DNA of 64,000 bases from Candidatus Acetothermia bacterium JdFR-48 (GTDB taxonomy: Bacteria > Bipolaricaulota > Bipolaricaulia > Bipolaricaulales > Bipolaricaulaceae), in assembly GCA_002011425.1 (NCBI GenBank), contig MTNJ01000036.1:62001-126000 (forward strand). Reading direction: 5' to 3'. Position 1 is the stretch's first letter. Every line of letters starts with the position of its first letter. This document shows, in pieces, positions 36,593-45,576 of this stretch. The position numbers and the translations under genes were made by a program. A model generated the notes under the pieces. The model ran no database searches and had not been told where the DNA came from. It saw only the letters and a program-made list of their open reading frames with translations.

Positions 36593-36615
36593 AAGTGAGT
36601 GGCTGTCGTTATAAA
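36588..36615 (+). promoter_or_regulatory. Promoter of the second sugar importer
   Basis: TTGAGA (36588-36593) and TATAAA (36610-36615), 16-base spacer. The -10 ends 10 bases before ATG 36626, with no Shine-Dalgarno in between. Confidence 0.5.
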
Positions 36616-36625
36616 TTATTGTACC

Positions 36626-37459
36626 ATGCAAACCTACGCGTTCAGACGTGGTATAGGAAAACTTCTCCTTTATGTCCTCCTTAGTCTCGGTGCTCTGGTT
36701 ATGATCCTCCCTTTTCTTTGGATGCTCTCGACTTCGTTAAAAGACGAAGTAAGTGCCCTTCAGATGCCGCCCCAATGGATCCCACGTCCGGTACACTGGG
36801 AAAATTTTCCCAGGGCTTGGAGCGCTGCACCGTTCGGCCGCTATTTCTTCAACTCCTTTTTCATCGCAATCACCACGACGGTGGGCGAGGTGATCACCAC
36901 TATCTTCGCTGCCTATGCATTCGCGAAGATGAATTTCTTCGGTAAGAACGTGCTCTTCACCATCTTCCTCGGCACGCTGATGATCCCCGGACAGATGCTC
37001 CTCGTCCCGAACTACGTCACCATAAAGAAGCTTGGTTGGTACAATACGTATTGGGCATTGATAATCCCCTGGACTGTCTCAGTATTTGGGATCTTCCTCC
37101 TACGCCAATTTTTCCGCACAATTCCTGATGAGTTTTGGGATGCCGCTCGCATCGATGGTTGTTCTCGTTTCCGCTACATTTGGCAGGTCGTCGTTCCTCT
37201 CTCGCGTCCCGGGATTGCCACCGTGGCCCTTTTCAAATTTATCGGGTCGTGGAACGCTTTCTTATGGGTCCTTATCATGACCGACAAAGTGGAGCTACGC
37301 ACTATCCCCGTAGGGTTGCGTTTCTTCATGTCAGATGTAGGGACTAATTATCCCCTCCTTATGGCTGCTTCTACAATGGCCATTCTGCCGGTATTGCTCA
37401 TCTTCCTTTTCACGCAACGACAGTTCATCCAGGGGATCACGCGGACGGGGTTGAAGTAA
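36626..37459 (+). CDS. Sugar ABC transporter permease (MalG-like)
   Basis: 277 aa from ATG 36626; a GTG at 36599 in frame lies upstream of the -10 box and is therefore unlikely. Six membrane spans, EAA loop F-W-D-A-A-R-I-D-G-C-S at about residues 172-182 and a C-terminal G-I-T-R-T-G-L-K tail characteristic of MalG/UgpE permeases. It comes first in the unit permease, binding protein, permease, nuclease; a permease ahead of the binding protein is an unusual order. No ATPase gene is nearby. Confidence 0.92.
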   Translation: MQTYAFRRGIGKLLLYVLLSLGALVMILPFLWMLSTSLKDEVSALQMPPQWIPRPVHWENFPRAWSAAPFGRYFFNSFFIAITTTVGEVITTIFAAYAFAKMNFFGKNVLFTIFLGTLMIPGQMLLVPNYVTIKKLGWYNTYWALIIPWTVSVFGIFLLRQFFRTIPDEFWDAARIDGCSRFRYIWQVVVPLSRPGIATVALFKFIGSWNAFLWVLIMTDKVELRTIPVGLRFFMSDVGTNYPLLMAASTMAILPVLLIFLFTQRQFIQGITRTGLK

Positions 37460-37535
37460 TGTTCAGAAAGGGGGTGATATTTCGGGAGGGAAGGCTCCAA
37501 AAGCCTTGCCTGAATACTACGAAAGGAGGTAGGAT

Positions 37536-38756
37536 ATGAGGAGGACACTTCTAGTCTTAGGTTTAATGGGATTGTTCGCCGTTTGGGCTTTAGGCGGCAA
37601 GGTAACCATCACTTTTTGGCATGCCATGTCCGAAAAGCATTCCCCGCCACTCGAATACCTTACGCAGAAATTCATGGAGGAGAACCCCGACATCCAGGTC
37701 AACCTCGTATATCAGGGTGGCTATGGTTCTCTCTCCCAGAAGCTGATCGCCGCCGTGGCCGCTGGCACTCCTCCCACGCTTGCTCAGCAATATGAGAACT
37801 GGACTACCCAATGGCTCGAGGCTCTAGTGCCGCTGGAGGACTACCTCGACCCTGAAGTCCTGGCTGATATCCATCCCAAGTTCGTCGAAATGAATACTTT
37901 CGATGGCAAAATGTTAACCGTTCCCTTCAACAAATCCATCATCGTCCTTTACTACCGCGCTGACCTTGTCCCTGAGCCGCCTACTACGTGGGAAGAGTTC
38001 CTGGACCTGGCTTGCAAGCTGACGGTCGATGAAAACGGTGATGGCGTGCCTGATCGGTTCGGCACCGGCCTGCGTCCCCCGAACCCGGAGATCTTCCTCA
38101 CCTTCCTCGCCCAGAATGAGGGTTCGATCCTCTCCGAGGACATGGCCGAGGTCACCATCAACAATGAAAGAGCCCTCGAAACCATGGAGTTTATGGCCAG
38201 GCTGGCGAAATGTGCTTTGGTGCAAGGTGGTTACCTCTCCGGTCCGTTCGGTGATGGCCTCATTGCCATGTTCGTCGACACTTCCGCGGGTTATCCATAC
38301 AACCTTTCTGCTGCCAAGCGCGGTGGCTTCGAGATGAAGGTCACCAAAGTTCCCTGTCACAAGAACTGCGCATCTATGGTTCAGGGCACCAACCTCGGCC
38401 TCTTCCAGCTCAACCAGTCTGAAGAACAGATCGCTGCAGCTGTGAAGTACATCGAGTTCTTGCTCCGCCCCGAGAACACAGTGTATTGGGCCAAGGAGAC
38501 AGGATATCTACCCGTGACCGTGTCTGGCTTTGAGTCTGAGGCGTGGAAGGCTTTCTGTGAAGAGCATCCGGAGCGCAAGGCGATGAGCGAACAGTTCCTC
38601 GCCGGCGGTTTCGGACAGATCCACCATCCCGCTTATTGGGACATCCGGAACGCTATGATCACCTACTACGAGGCCGTGCTCCGTGGCGAGATGGAACCCA
38701 AAGAAGCCCTCGACGCCCTCGCTGAAGAGATCAAGACCATCATCGAGGAGTACTGA
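37536..38756 (+). CDS. Extracellular sugar-binding protein of ABC transporter
   Basis: 406 aa, solute-binding family 1 (UgpB/MalE-like). Signal peptide about 1-20 (R-R-T-L-L then hydrophobic, ending A-L-G-G); mature start V-T-I-T-F-W-H-A-M, the typical W-H-x-M entry strand, and the Q-Y-E-N-W and F-N-K-S motifs of sugar or glycerol-phosphate binders. GAAAGGAGGT lies 6 bases before the ATG. A strong hairpin follows 8 bases after the stop. It brings substrate to the permeases on both sides. Confidence 0.93.
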   Translation: MRRTLLVLGLMGLFAVWALGGKVTITFWHAMSEKHSPPLEYLTQKFMEENPDIQVNLVYQGGYGSLSQKLIAAVAAGTPPTLAQQYENWTTQWLEALVPLEDYLDPEVLADIHPKFVEMNTFDGKMLTVPFNKSIIVLYYRADLVPEPPTTWEEFLDLACKLTVDENGDGVPDRFGTGLRPPNPEIFLTFLAQNEGSILSEDMAEVTINNERALETMEFMARLAKCALVQGGYLSGPFGDGLIAMFVDTSAGYPYNLSAAKRGGFEMKVTKVPCHKNCASMVQGTNLGLFQLNQSEEQIAAAVKYIEFLLRPENTVYWAKETGYLPVTVSGFESEAWKAFCEEHPERKAMSEQFLAGGFGQIHHPAYWDIRNAMITYYEAVLRGEMEPKEALDALAEEIKTIIEEY

Positions 38757-38763
38757 GAATGAA

Positions 38764-38795
38764 GAGGGGAGGGGGCATACCCCTCCCCTCTTTTT
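38764..38795 (+). terminator. Strong intra-operon hairpin after the binding-protein gene
   Basis: A perfect 11-bp stem (GAGGGGAGGGG and its complement, loop GCATA) followed by TTTTT, 10 bases before the next permease gene, whose Shine-Dalgarno lies just after the T run. Probably a leaky terminator raising binding-protein levels over permease. Confidence 0.88.
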
Positions 38796-38804
38796 GGGGG
38801 GAAG

Positions 38805-39740
38805 ATGAAAAGAACGCCGCGACTATTTCCAGGTCTTCGCCGCAAGACGTTTTGGTTTGAGACAGCAGAAGCGTATCTTTACCTCCTGCCAGCTATCCTT
38901 ATTTTGGGCACGTTTGTAATTTATCCTTTTTTCAACGCTTTTTATTTAAGTTTCTTTAAAGTATATCCATTTAGACATGGAATTCCTTTTTATAAGGTAT
39001 TTGTAGGGCTGAAGAATTTCTATTTTCTCTTCCGGGATCGCGCTTTCTTACAAGCTTTGAGACAAACCTCTTTTTATGTGGGGGTTTCGGTTCCCGTCAC
39101 TATCACGCTTGCCCTTTCTTTGGCCACATTGCTCAATAAGGGTTTACGCCTCAGACCGTTCTACCGCCTGTCCTACTTTCTCCCCTACATTACCCCAGTA
39201 GTAGCTATCTCCATGGTATGGCAATGGATCTTCAATTGGCATTACGGGCTTCTCAACTACTTCTTGGGATTCTTCGGGGTCAATCTGATAAATTGGCTGG
39301 AGAACCCTCGGTTCGCTCTTCCGGCTGTGATTATCATGAATGTGTGGAGATATGTGGGATACCAAGCGATCATCCTTCTCGCGGGCCTTCAAGGAATTGA
39401 CAGGATGTATTATGACGCGGCAAAGGTCGACGGGGCCTCCGGTTGGCAAGTATGGCGGCACATAACTTTTCCGCTGCTCACACCCCAAATCTTTTTCGTC
39501 TTTATTATTGCACTCATCGGCTCCTTTAAGATCTTCGAAGAGATCTTTATTCTCTTCAGTGGCACCCCAGGTCCCATGCGATCGGCAATGACCATCGTGT
39601 ATTACATTTTCGATCAGGGATTTCAGCGTTTCCACTTCGGATTGGCAGCAGCTGCATCGGTGGTCCTCTTCGCCATAATCTTCGCCCTTACCATCTTCCA
39701 AATGACCGTGACCCAGCGGTGGGTGCACTACGAGAGGTGA
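38805..39740 (+). CDS. Sugar ABC transporter permease (MalF-like)
   Basis: 311 aa with six predicted spans, EAA loop Y-Y-D-A-A-K-V-D-G-A-S near residue 203-213, and typical MalF/UgpA length. GGGGGGAAG directly upstream of the ATG serves as ribosome-binding site. The first third of the gene is AT-richer than its surroundings. It pairs with the MalG-like subunit at 36626. Confidence 0.93.
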   Translation: MKRTPRLFPGLRRKTFWFETAEAYLYLLPAILILGTFVIYPFFNAFYLSFFKVYPFRHGIPFYKVFVGLKNFYFLFRDRAFLQALRQTSFYVGVSVPVTITLALSLATLLNKGLRLRPFYRLSYFLPYITPVVAISMVWQWIFNWHYGLLNYFLGFFGVNLINWLENPRFALPAVIIMNVWRYVGYQAIILLAGLQGIDRMYYDAAKVDGASGWQVWRHITFPLLTPQIFFVFIIALIGSFKIFEEIFILFSGTPGPMRSAMTIVYYIFDQGFQRFHFGLAAAASVVLFAIIFALTIFQMTVTQRWVHYER

Positions 39741-39744
39741 GGTG

Positions 39745-40518
39745 ATGAAGGACCTTGGGATTTTTGCATCGGTGCTTTCACTGGTTATAGGAACGGTTCT
39801 CACGGCACCTGCTCAACCTTCCGAAACAGCGGTGACGGCTGTAGTTTCGTTGGTGATCGACGGGGATACGGTGATCCTTAACAACGGCGAGTACGTTCGT
39901 TACCTTGGCATTGATACTCCGGAGGAAGGAGAGGAGTTTTACTGGGCTGCCAAAAGTTATAACCGCCGCCTCGTGTGGCGGAAGAAAGTGTATTTAGAGA
40001 TTGGCCCCGAGCGAAGGGATGGCTACGGTAGGCTACTGGCCTATATCTGGGTAGAGCGGGAGGGCAAATGGCTCCTTGTGAACGAAGAACTTCTCCGCAA
40101 GGGTTTGGCAAAGCTCCTCGTCATATGGCCCGATCATTATCACGAGCGACTCCTTCGGGCGCTGACCCTCGCCCAGGTAGAGAAGCGTGGTCTCTGGGGC
40201 AAGTATAGAAAACCATTTACCCTGGAAGAGATCGAACAAAACCCGGTCCAATACGTAACCGAGGTCGTAACTGTGGATTTCGTCATAGCGAGTGTGGAGG
40301 CGAGGGGAGACAGATGGTATGTGCGTGCTATAAACAGTCGCTACGGGTTTCATACCATTGTCCACAAAGAAGTTTGGGGTTCTCTAGGGATCTCAGATGA
40401 AGAAGAATTGATAGGGAAAAGGGTCGAAGTTACTGGAGAACTCCGATGGGACAATCTATTGAAGGGACCTCACATCGAAGTTCTGATACCGGAGCAATGG
40501 ACTATCGTTGAGGAATAA
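39745..40518 (+). CDS. Secreted staphylococcal-nuclease-like protein with extra OB-like domain
   Basis: 257 aa from ATG 39745 with GAGGTG upstream. N-terminal hydrophobic signal or anchor (about 5-24). SNase domain about 32-160: V-I-D-G-D-T-V-I-L near 40, V-R-Y-L-G-I-D-T-P-E with the catalytic arginine and acidic residue, then D-G-Y-G-R-L-L-A-Y and L-L-R-K-G-L-A-K. The last 80 residues form a second beta-rich segment (V-I-A-S-V-E-A-R-G-D-R-W-Y-V-R ... V-E-V-T-G-E-L-R-W) resembling an OB fold. It likely cuts extracellular nucleic acid. It starts 4 bases after the permease stop, so it is co-transcribed with the sugar importer, which is unexplained. Confidence 0.85.
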   Translation: MKDLGIFASVLSLVIGTVLTAPAQPSETAVTAVVSLVIDGDTVILNNGEYVRYLGIDTPEEGEEFYWAAKSYNRRLVWRKKVYLEIGPERRDGYGRLLAYIWVEREGKWLLVNEELLRKGLAKLLVIWPDHYHERLLRALTLAQVEKRGLWGKYRKPFTLEEIEQNPVQYVTEVVTVDFVIASVEARGDRWYVRAINSRYGFHTIVHKEVWGSLGISDEEELIGKRVEVTGELRWDNLLKGPHIEVLIPEQWTIVEE

Positions 40519-40521
40519 AAC

Positions 40522-40598
40522 TGGTCGGAGCGACCGGATTTGAACCGGTGACCTCTGGCCCCCCATGCCAGCGCGCTACCAGGCTGCGCTACGCTCCG
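40522..40598 (-). tRNA. tRNA-Pro (GGG anticodon)
   Basis: On the minus strand: acceptor CGGAGCG paired with CGCTCCG, D arm GCGC/GCGC, anticodon stem CTGGC/GCCAG with loop ATGGGGG (anticodon GGG, codon CCC), T arm ACCGG-TTCAAAT-CCGGT, discriminator A and an encoded CCA. 77 bases. It lies downstream of rtcB on the same strand with its own promoter; a T-rich run (GTTTTATT) follows. Confidence 0.97.
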
Positions 40599-40611
40599 AC
40601 TGGACGCTTTA

Positions 40612-40640
40612 ATCCTACCCAAGTGCGGGCCCCCTGCCAA
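40612..40640 (-). promoter_or_regulatory. Promoter of tRNA-Pro
   Basis: On the minus strand TTGGCA (40635-40640), 17 bases, TAGGAT (40612-40617), 13 bases before the tRNA 5' end. The -35 is identical to that of the iclR promoter. Confidence 0.65.
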
Positions 40641-40682
40641 GATCCGTTTTGTGGCCGCAGAATGGGCGACCGGGGCTTGCTC

Positions 40683-42125
40683 TCAACCCTTGATGCACAC
40701 GAGGGGACGGGCTTTGGCCACTTTGGCATTGAGTTTCGCACCTACCGCAGCTTCCACCACCAGGTCAACGTCTTTATAGGCCTGGGGCGCCTCCTCCGCC
40801 GCTCCCGCGTAAGAGTGAGCTCGAACAATGATCCCCCTGCCCCGAAGGTCTTGGATGATCTTCTCACCCCGCCACTGTTTCTTCGCCTTGGCGCGTGACA
40901 TAGCGCGACCTGCCCCGTGTACTCCGGAGCCGAAGACCTTCTGCATGCCGATCTCCGTTCCACGCAGGATGTAGGAGGATGTTCCCATGGTGCCCCCGAC
41001 GAATATGGGATGGCCCACCTCCCGGTACTTAGGCGGGTTCTCGCGGCGTCCGGGGCCAAAGGCCCGAGTCGAACCCTTGCGGTGTACCAGGAGCTCCCGG
41101 TCCTGGCCATTCACCTCGTGGCGCTCGAACTTCACGTTGTTGTGACCCACGTCATAGAGGGTCCGAATGTCCGGGGGTTTGAGTGCAAAGAGGGGACAGA
41201 GTACTTCCCGTACGAGGTGCGCGAGGACTTGGCGATTGGCGAAGGCACAGTTTATCCCCGCGAAGACCGCGGAAAGGTAACGCTGGCCCTCAGGGGACTT
41301 GATAGGCGCGCACACGAGCTCCCGTTCCCTGATGGGGATCCCGTACTTGCGGGACGCTTTCTCGAGATCTTTTAAATAGTCCTGGCCGATCTGGTGTCCC
41401 AGGGCCCGGGAGCCACAGTGGATGGCAACGAGTACTTGGTTCACCTCGATCCCATAGGCGGTCGCTGCATTTTCATCGTAGATTTCCTCCACGTATTGGA
41501 TCTCGAGGTAGTGATTGCCGGAGCCCAAGGTCCCCACCTGCTTGAACTGACGCTGTTTGGCCTTGAAGGAGACCGCTGCGGGATCCGCCCCCTCCATGCG
41601 GCCCCCTTCTTCTGTGTACTCCAAGTCCTCGGGGAGACCATAGCCCCGTTCCAGGACGAAGTAGGCCCCTTTGCGCAGGACCTCATCGATTCCCTCCACC
41701 GTGAGGCGGAGTTCCCCCTCCGACCCGAGTCCCGCGGGGATGTGGTGGAAAAGCCTATCAGCTACTTCCTCTTTCTTTGCCTCGATATCATCACGGTGCA
41801 GGGGGGTCACCAAGACCCGCACCCCGCAGTTGATATCGAAGCCGACACCTCCCATGGCGACGACACCCTCGTCGGGGTCGAAGGCCCCTACGCCCCCGAT
41901 GGGGAATCCATAGCCGGGGTGCACGTCCGGCATGGCGATGGCGGCCTTCACTATCCCCGGGAGGGAAGCCACGTTACGCACCTGCTCCAGGGCGTTCCAC
42001 TCGTGGCCTCTGTGGTCCAAGAGGGGCTTTAAGATCGCCTCTGAGGCGTAGATCCTTCCCGGGACGAGCATGTCCGCGCTCTGTGGAATCTCCCACTCGT
42101 AATCGTTTATCTTTCTTACCTCCAT
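40683..42125 (-). CDS. rtcB: RNA-splicing ligase RtcB
   Basis: 480 aa GTP- and Mn-dependent ligase joining 2',3'-cyclic phosphate or 3'-phosphate ends to 5'-OH ends. Metal ligands D97 and C100 are in G-F-D-I-N-C-G-V-R; N-x-A-F-A-N-R-Q, H-R-K-G-S-T-R and the guanylylated histidine in S-G-V-H-G-A-G-R near residue 400 are all present. There is no intein. It is the third gene of thpR-archease-rtcB, 12 bases after the archease gene. Confidence 0.97.
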   Translation of the reverse strand: MEVRKINDYEWEIPQSADMLVPGRIYASEAILKPLLDHRGHEWNALEQVRNVASLPGIVKAAIAMPDVHPGYGFPIGGVGAFDPDEGVVAMGGVGFDINCGVRVLVTPLHRDDIEAKKEEVADRLFHHIPAGLGSEGELRLTVEGIDEVLRKGAYFVLERGYGLPEDLEYTEEGGRMEGADPAAVSFKAKQRQFKQVGTLGSGNHYLEIQYVEEIYDENAATAYGIEVNQVLVAIHCGSRALGHQIGQDYLKDLEKASRKYGIPIRERELVCAPIKSPEGQRYLSAVFAGINCAFANRQVLAHLVREVLCPLFALKPPDIRTLYDVGHNNVKFERHEVNGQDRELLVHRKGSTRAFGPGRRENPPKYREVGHPIFVGGTMGTSSYILRGTEIGMQKVFGSGVHGAGRAMSRAKAKKQWRGEKIIQDLRGRGIIVRAHSYAGAAEEAPQAYKDVDLVVEAAVGAKLNAKVAKARPLVCIKG

Positions 42126-42137
42126 CCCATCCCTCCT

Positions 42138-42560
42138 TTAGAGATCAACTACACATTGGGCGATGTAACGCCCTTCCTCCTCTCTCACTTTGACCCCGTA
42201 GTAAGTAGCCCCCTTTACCTCCACCGCCGGTTTGTGGCGTTCGAGGTCCAGGGCCTCACCATAAGCCTTCCCTTCAAGAACCCAGCGATCGCCCTCCCGT
42301 TTTATTTTTGTCTCAAAGCGGGAGAAGACCATTCCCTCGAGGTCCCGGAGGGCCAAGAGTTCGCCGAGCCACGAGACAAAGAGGACTTCCAGCGTTTCCG
42401 CCTCCACCACCACCGGCACCCCACGTTCCAGCCGTACCGTCCCGAGGTCCACCATCAGGGAAAACATCCCTCGGGCAGCCTCACAGAAGGCTTCCTCGAG
42501 GGTCCCCCCGATCCCGCGCACGCCGGCATCGGCCTCGTGCTCCAGGATCTCGTATGGCAT
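42138..42560 (-). CDS. Archease (RtcB activator)
   Basis: 140 aa from ATG 42558-42560, set by GGGAGGGG upstream and the conserved start [11 protein letters not shown]. It carries the archease acidic calcium-site residues (H-E-A-D-A-G, and C-terminal Y-x-x-K-V-x ... C-V-V-D-L). Archease speeds RtcB guanylylation and turnover. The start overlaps the thpR stop (TGATG). Confidence 0.95.
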   Translation of the reverse strand: MPYEILEHEADAGVRGIGGTLEEAFCEAARGMFSLMVDLGTVRLERGVPVVVEAETLEVLFVSWLGELLALRDLEGMVFSRFETKIKREGDRWVLEGKAYGEALDLERHKPAVEVKGATYYGVKVREEEGRYIAQCVVDL

Positions 42561-43114
42561 CAGCCCCCTCCCAGGGGTACGCGCAATACAGGTATGTAAA
42601 GTGGACCTTCGGGCCGGAGGACCGACTGCATCAGGGTGAGGTCCCGCACGTTCACTTGCAATGGGCAATTTAGACTTACTTCCTCGATGACTCGACTTAT
42701 ATCCCGGGGGATCTTGAACCGTGAGAGAGTCACGTGGACCTTCGGCTCTTTCATCTCGGGCCGGAATCCGAGCCTCCGCACCTCTTCTTCGACGAGCTGC
42801 ATGAGTGCCACGAATTCCTCCGCGATCCCAGCAGGCCCGATCCAGAGGACCCGTGCCCGGCGGGGGCTCGGGAAGGCCGAGAGCCTCTCAAGCTCCAACG
42901 AGAATGGGGTGAACTCTCGAGCCACCTCTTTGGCCAATGCCTCGAGTGACCCGACCCTCCCCTCGTCCACCTCCCCCAGGAACCGAACCGTGAGGTGAAG
43001 GTTCTCGGGGGCAACCCACTTCGCATTTCCGCAGCGTGGGCGGAGCTCATCGACGAGCTCCTCCAGCTTCTTCTTCACACCGTCCTCGAGTTCCACACAG
43101 AAGAAAAGCCGCAT
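42560..43114 (-). CDS. thpR: RNA 2',3'-cyclic phosphodiesterase (LigT/ThpR)
   Basis: 184 aa 2H phosphoesterase with both H-x-T motifs: H40-L-T in [11 protein letters not shown] and H127-V-T in P-K-V-H-V-T-L-S-R. It opens 2',3'-cyclic phosphates, the same ends RtcB ligates, so it could compete with or tune the ligase. First gene of the RNA-repair unit. A perfect TATAAT ends only 8 bases before the ATG and there is no Shine-Dalgarno, so the message is probably leaderless. Confidence 0.95.
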   Translation of the reverse strand: MRLFFCVELEDGVKKKLEELVDELRPRCGNAKWVAPENLHLTVRFLGEVDEGRVGSLEALAKEVAREFTPFSLELERLSAFPSPRRARVLWIGPAGIAEEFVALMQLVEEEVRRLGFRPEMKEPKVHVTLSRFKIPRDISRVIEEVSLNCPLQVNVRDLTLMQSVLRPEGPLYIPVLRVPLGGG

Positions 43115-43122
43115 GACATCCG

Positions 43123-43128
43123 ATTATA
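43123..43128 (-). promoter_or_regulatory. -10 box of the thpR-archease-rtcB unit
   Basis: Perfect TATAAT on the minus strand, 8 bases before the thpR ATG; no good -35 at the normal distance. Confidence 0.55.
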
Positions 43129-43140
43129 CTGCGCGGGGCC

Positions 43141-43169
43141 TTGTGGCAGGGTGCAAACGAGCTTGATAT
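43141..43169 (+). promoter_or_regulatory. Candidate promoter of the Cdc48-type ATPase gene
   Basis: TTGTGG (43141-43146), 17 bases, TGATAT (43164-43169); 26 bases before the ATG and divergent from the thpR -10. Confidence 0.4.
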
Positions 43170-43195
43170 CATCTCCTTTTGTAAGGAGGCAAAGC

Positions 43196-45520
43196 ATGCC
43201 GAGGAAACCCAACCGGGAAGAGAAAGAAACCGTGACCCTGCGGCTAAAGGTCGCAGAGGCATACCAACAGGACGTAGGCCGGGGGATGGCGAGGCTATCC
43301 CGGTCCCATATGCACAAACTGGGGGTCCAACCTGGAGAGCCCATCGCCATCAAGGGAAGCCGCCTCACTGGGGCCATTGCCGCCCCCGCCTACCGCCAGG
43401 ACGAGGGCGTGGACATCATCCGGCTGGATGGCTTACTGCGGTCCAACGCCGGGACGAGTATCGGCGACACCGTCGAGGTCCAGAAGGCCCGCTGGAAGGA
43501 GGCAACCCACGTCACCCTGGCTCCGGCACGGAGGGGACTTCGTCTCATCGCCTCGCCGGAGAATCTGAGGGCGGTCCTCGTGGGAAGGGTAGTCCACGTG
43601 GGGGACGTGATCTCCACCACTTCCATGCGTCCTCCGGAGTCCCCCTTCGGCGGCGACCTCCTCACCGAGCGTATCTTCCGCGAGTTTTTCGAGTTCGCCG
43701 CGTTCGGCTTGGGCGAGATCCGCCTCAAGGTCGTCCGCACCACACCTGCAGGGATCGTACGGATAACACCCAACACCGAGATCGAACTCCTGCCGGAGTA
43801 CGTGGAGGCCGAAGAGCGCCGCGCTGTCCCCGAGGTGACCTATGAGGACATCGGCGGCATGAAGGATGTGATCCCAAAGATCCGGGAGATGGTGGAGCTT
43901 CCCCTGAAGAAGCCCGAGCTCTTCGACCGTCTGGGGATCGAGCCGCCGAAGGGGGTTCTCCTCTGGGGACCTCCGGGGACGGGGAAGACCCTTCTCGCCA
44001 AGGCCGTGGCCCATGAGACGGAAGCCCACTTCATTGCCATTAATGGTCCCGAGATCATGTCCCGCTACTACGGCGAATCCGAGGAACGCCTCCGGCAGAT
44101 CTTCGAGGAGGCGGAGAAGAACGCTCCGGCGATCATCTTCATCGACGAGCTCGACTCCATCGCCCCCAAGCGCTCGGAGGTGACGGGGGAAGTGGAGCGG
44201 CGGGTGGTGGCCCAGCTCCTCACGCTGATGGACGGGCTCAAGGAACGCCGGAACGTGATCGTAATCGGGGCTACCAATAGGATCGACGCCATCGATCCTG
44301 CATTGCGGCGTCCGGGGCGGTTCGATCGGGAGATCGAGATCCGCCCCCCGGACAGGGAGGGACGCAAGGAGATCCTCATGATTCACACCCGGGGAATGCC
44401 CCTCGCTCCCGACGTTAACCTGGACGAATACGCTGACCTCACCCACGGCTTCGTGGGGAGTGACCTCGCAGCCCTGTGCCGGGAGGCGGCGATGAACGCC
44501 CTCCGCCGGGTCCTCCCAAAGATCGACCTCGACCAGGAGACAATCCCCAAGGAGGTCCTGGACGAGCTCGTCGTGAAACGGGAGGACTTCGACCGGGCCC
44601 TCAAAGAGGTGCGTCCCTCAGCCATGCGGGAGGTCCTCATCGAGGTCCCCAGGGTGCGTTGGGAGGACATCGGCGGCCTCGACGAGGTGAAACAGCTCCT
44701 CCGGGAAGCCGTGGAGCTCCCCCTGAAGAACCCCGACGCCTTCCGCCGGCTGGGGATTACGCCCCCAAAAGGCATTCTTCTCTACGGGCCCCCGGGGACA
44801 GGGAAGACCATGCTCGCGAAGGCCGTCGCCACCGAGTCCCATGCCAACTTCATCGCCGCTAAAGGCTCGGATCTCCTTTCCAAGTGGTACGGGGAGTCGG
44901 AGCAACGGATCGCAGAGGTGTTCCGGCGAGCGCGCCAGGTCGCCCCGGCGGTGATCTTCCTCGACGAGCTTGACTCCCTCGCCCCGCGCCGTGGCACCGC
45001 CATGGGGGAACCCCACGTGACCGAGCGCATCGTCAACCAGCTCCTTTCCGAGCTCGACGGTCTGGAGGAGCTGCGGGGGGTCGTGGTGATCGGGGCCACC
45101 AACCGCCCAGACATCATCGACCCTGCGCTCCTGCGCCCGGGTCGCTTCGACGAGATCATCTACGTGCCGGTCCCCGACTACAGGGCCCGCCTCGCGATCT
45201 TCAAGGTCCACACCCGCGAGATGCCTCTCGCCCCGGACGTGAATCTGGAGGAGCTTGCCCGCCATACCGAGGGGTACTCGGGGGCCGACATCGCCGAGGT
45301 CTGCCGCAAGGCCGGAAGGTTGGCCCTGCGGGAGGACATCAACGTCACCGAGGTCGGGATGTGTCACTTCGAGGAAGCCCTGGCACAGACCCCTCCCTCC
45401 GTCTCCCCCGAACTCGATGCTTACTACCGTGGCCTGCAGAAGAAGCTCCGCAAGGCCTCGCGTCAGGTAGGCTTTGCCCCGGCGGAGGAAAAGGAGGAAG
45501 CGGCCGTCGAAGGTTCCTGA
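43196..45520 (+). CDS. Cdc48/VCP-type AAA ATPase (two AAA modules plus N-domain)
   Basis: 774 aa from ATG 43196 (AAGGAGG 8 bases upstream). Order: an N-terminal double-psi-barrel/Cdc48-N region (about 8-200), AAA module D1 (Walker A G-P-P-G-T-G-K-T at 258-265, Walker B I-I-F-I-D-E at about 313-318, G-A-T-N-R-I-D), and D2 (Walker A 531-538, Walker [15 protein letters not shown]). Both arginine-finger regions are intact. The architecture is that of archaeal VAT/eukaryotic p97, scattered in bacteria. The end is acidic without an HbYX proteasome tail. It probably unfolds proteins or strips complexes. Terminator follows directly. Confidence 0.95.
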   Translation: MPRKPNREEKETVTLRLKVAEAYQQDVGRGMARLSRSHMHKLGVQPGEPIAIKGSRLTGAIAAPAYRQDEGVDIIRLDGLLRSNAGTSIGDTVEVQKARWKEATHVTLAPARRGLRLIASPENLRAVLVGRVVHVGDVISTTSMRPPESPFGGDLLTERIFREFFEFAAFGLGEIRLKVVRTTPAGIVRITPNTEIELLPEYVEAEERRAVPEVTYEDIGGMKDVIPKIREMVELPLKKPELFDRLGIEPPKGVLLWGPPGTGKTLLAKAVAHETEAHFIAINGPEIMSRYYGESEERLRQIFEEAEKNAPAIIFIDELDSIAPKRSEVTGEVERRVVAQLLTLMDGLKERRNVIVIGATNRIDAIDPALRRPGRFDREIEIRPPDREGRKEILMIHTRGMPLAPDVNLDEYADLTHGFVGSDLAALCREAAMNALRRVLPKIDLDQETIPKEVLDELVVKREDFDRALKEVRPSAMREVLIEVPRVRWEDIGGLDEVKQLLREAVELPLKNPDAFRRLGITPPKGILLYGPPGTGKTMLAKAVATESHANFIAAKGSDLLSKWYGESEQRIAEVFRRARQVAPAVIFLDELDSLAPRRGTAMGEPHVTERIVNQLLSELDGLEELRGVVVIGATNRPDIIDPALLRPGRFDEIIYVPVPDYRARLAIFKVHTREMPLAPDVNLEELARHTEGYSGADIAEVCRKAGRLALREDINVTEVGMCHFEEALAQTPPSVSPELDAYYRGLQKKLRKASRQVGFAPAEEKEEAAVEGS

Positions 45521-45547
45521 TCGAACTTTGCCGAAGGGGGTTTTATA

Positions 45548-45576
45548 GGCGGCGCGGTCCCTCGTGCCGCCTTTTT
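45548..45576 (+). terminator. Terminator of the Cdc48-type ATPase gene
   Basis: GGCGGC and GCCGCC arms with an inner CG/CG extension around a short loop, followed by TTTTT (45572-45576); it touches the end of the convergent DUF763 gene. Confidence 0.9.

Noticed and set aside
32660-36598. Sequencing or assembly error as the cause of the broken genes
   Set aside because: Flanking genes are intact and the wrecks carry substitutions in catalytic residues as well as many frameshifts, which fits long decay; read data would be needed to exclude error fully.
40683-42125. Intein in RtcB
   Set aside because: Length (480 aa) and continuous active-site motifs show none.
43433-44446. Long minus-strand open frame (337 codons) opposite the Cdc48-type gene
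   Set aside because: It is the shadow of a GC-rich, strongly conserved AAA gene on the other strand; composition and lack of motifs or ribosome-binding site argue against it.
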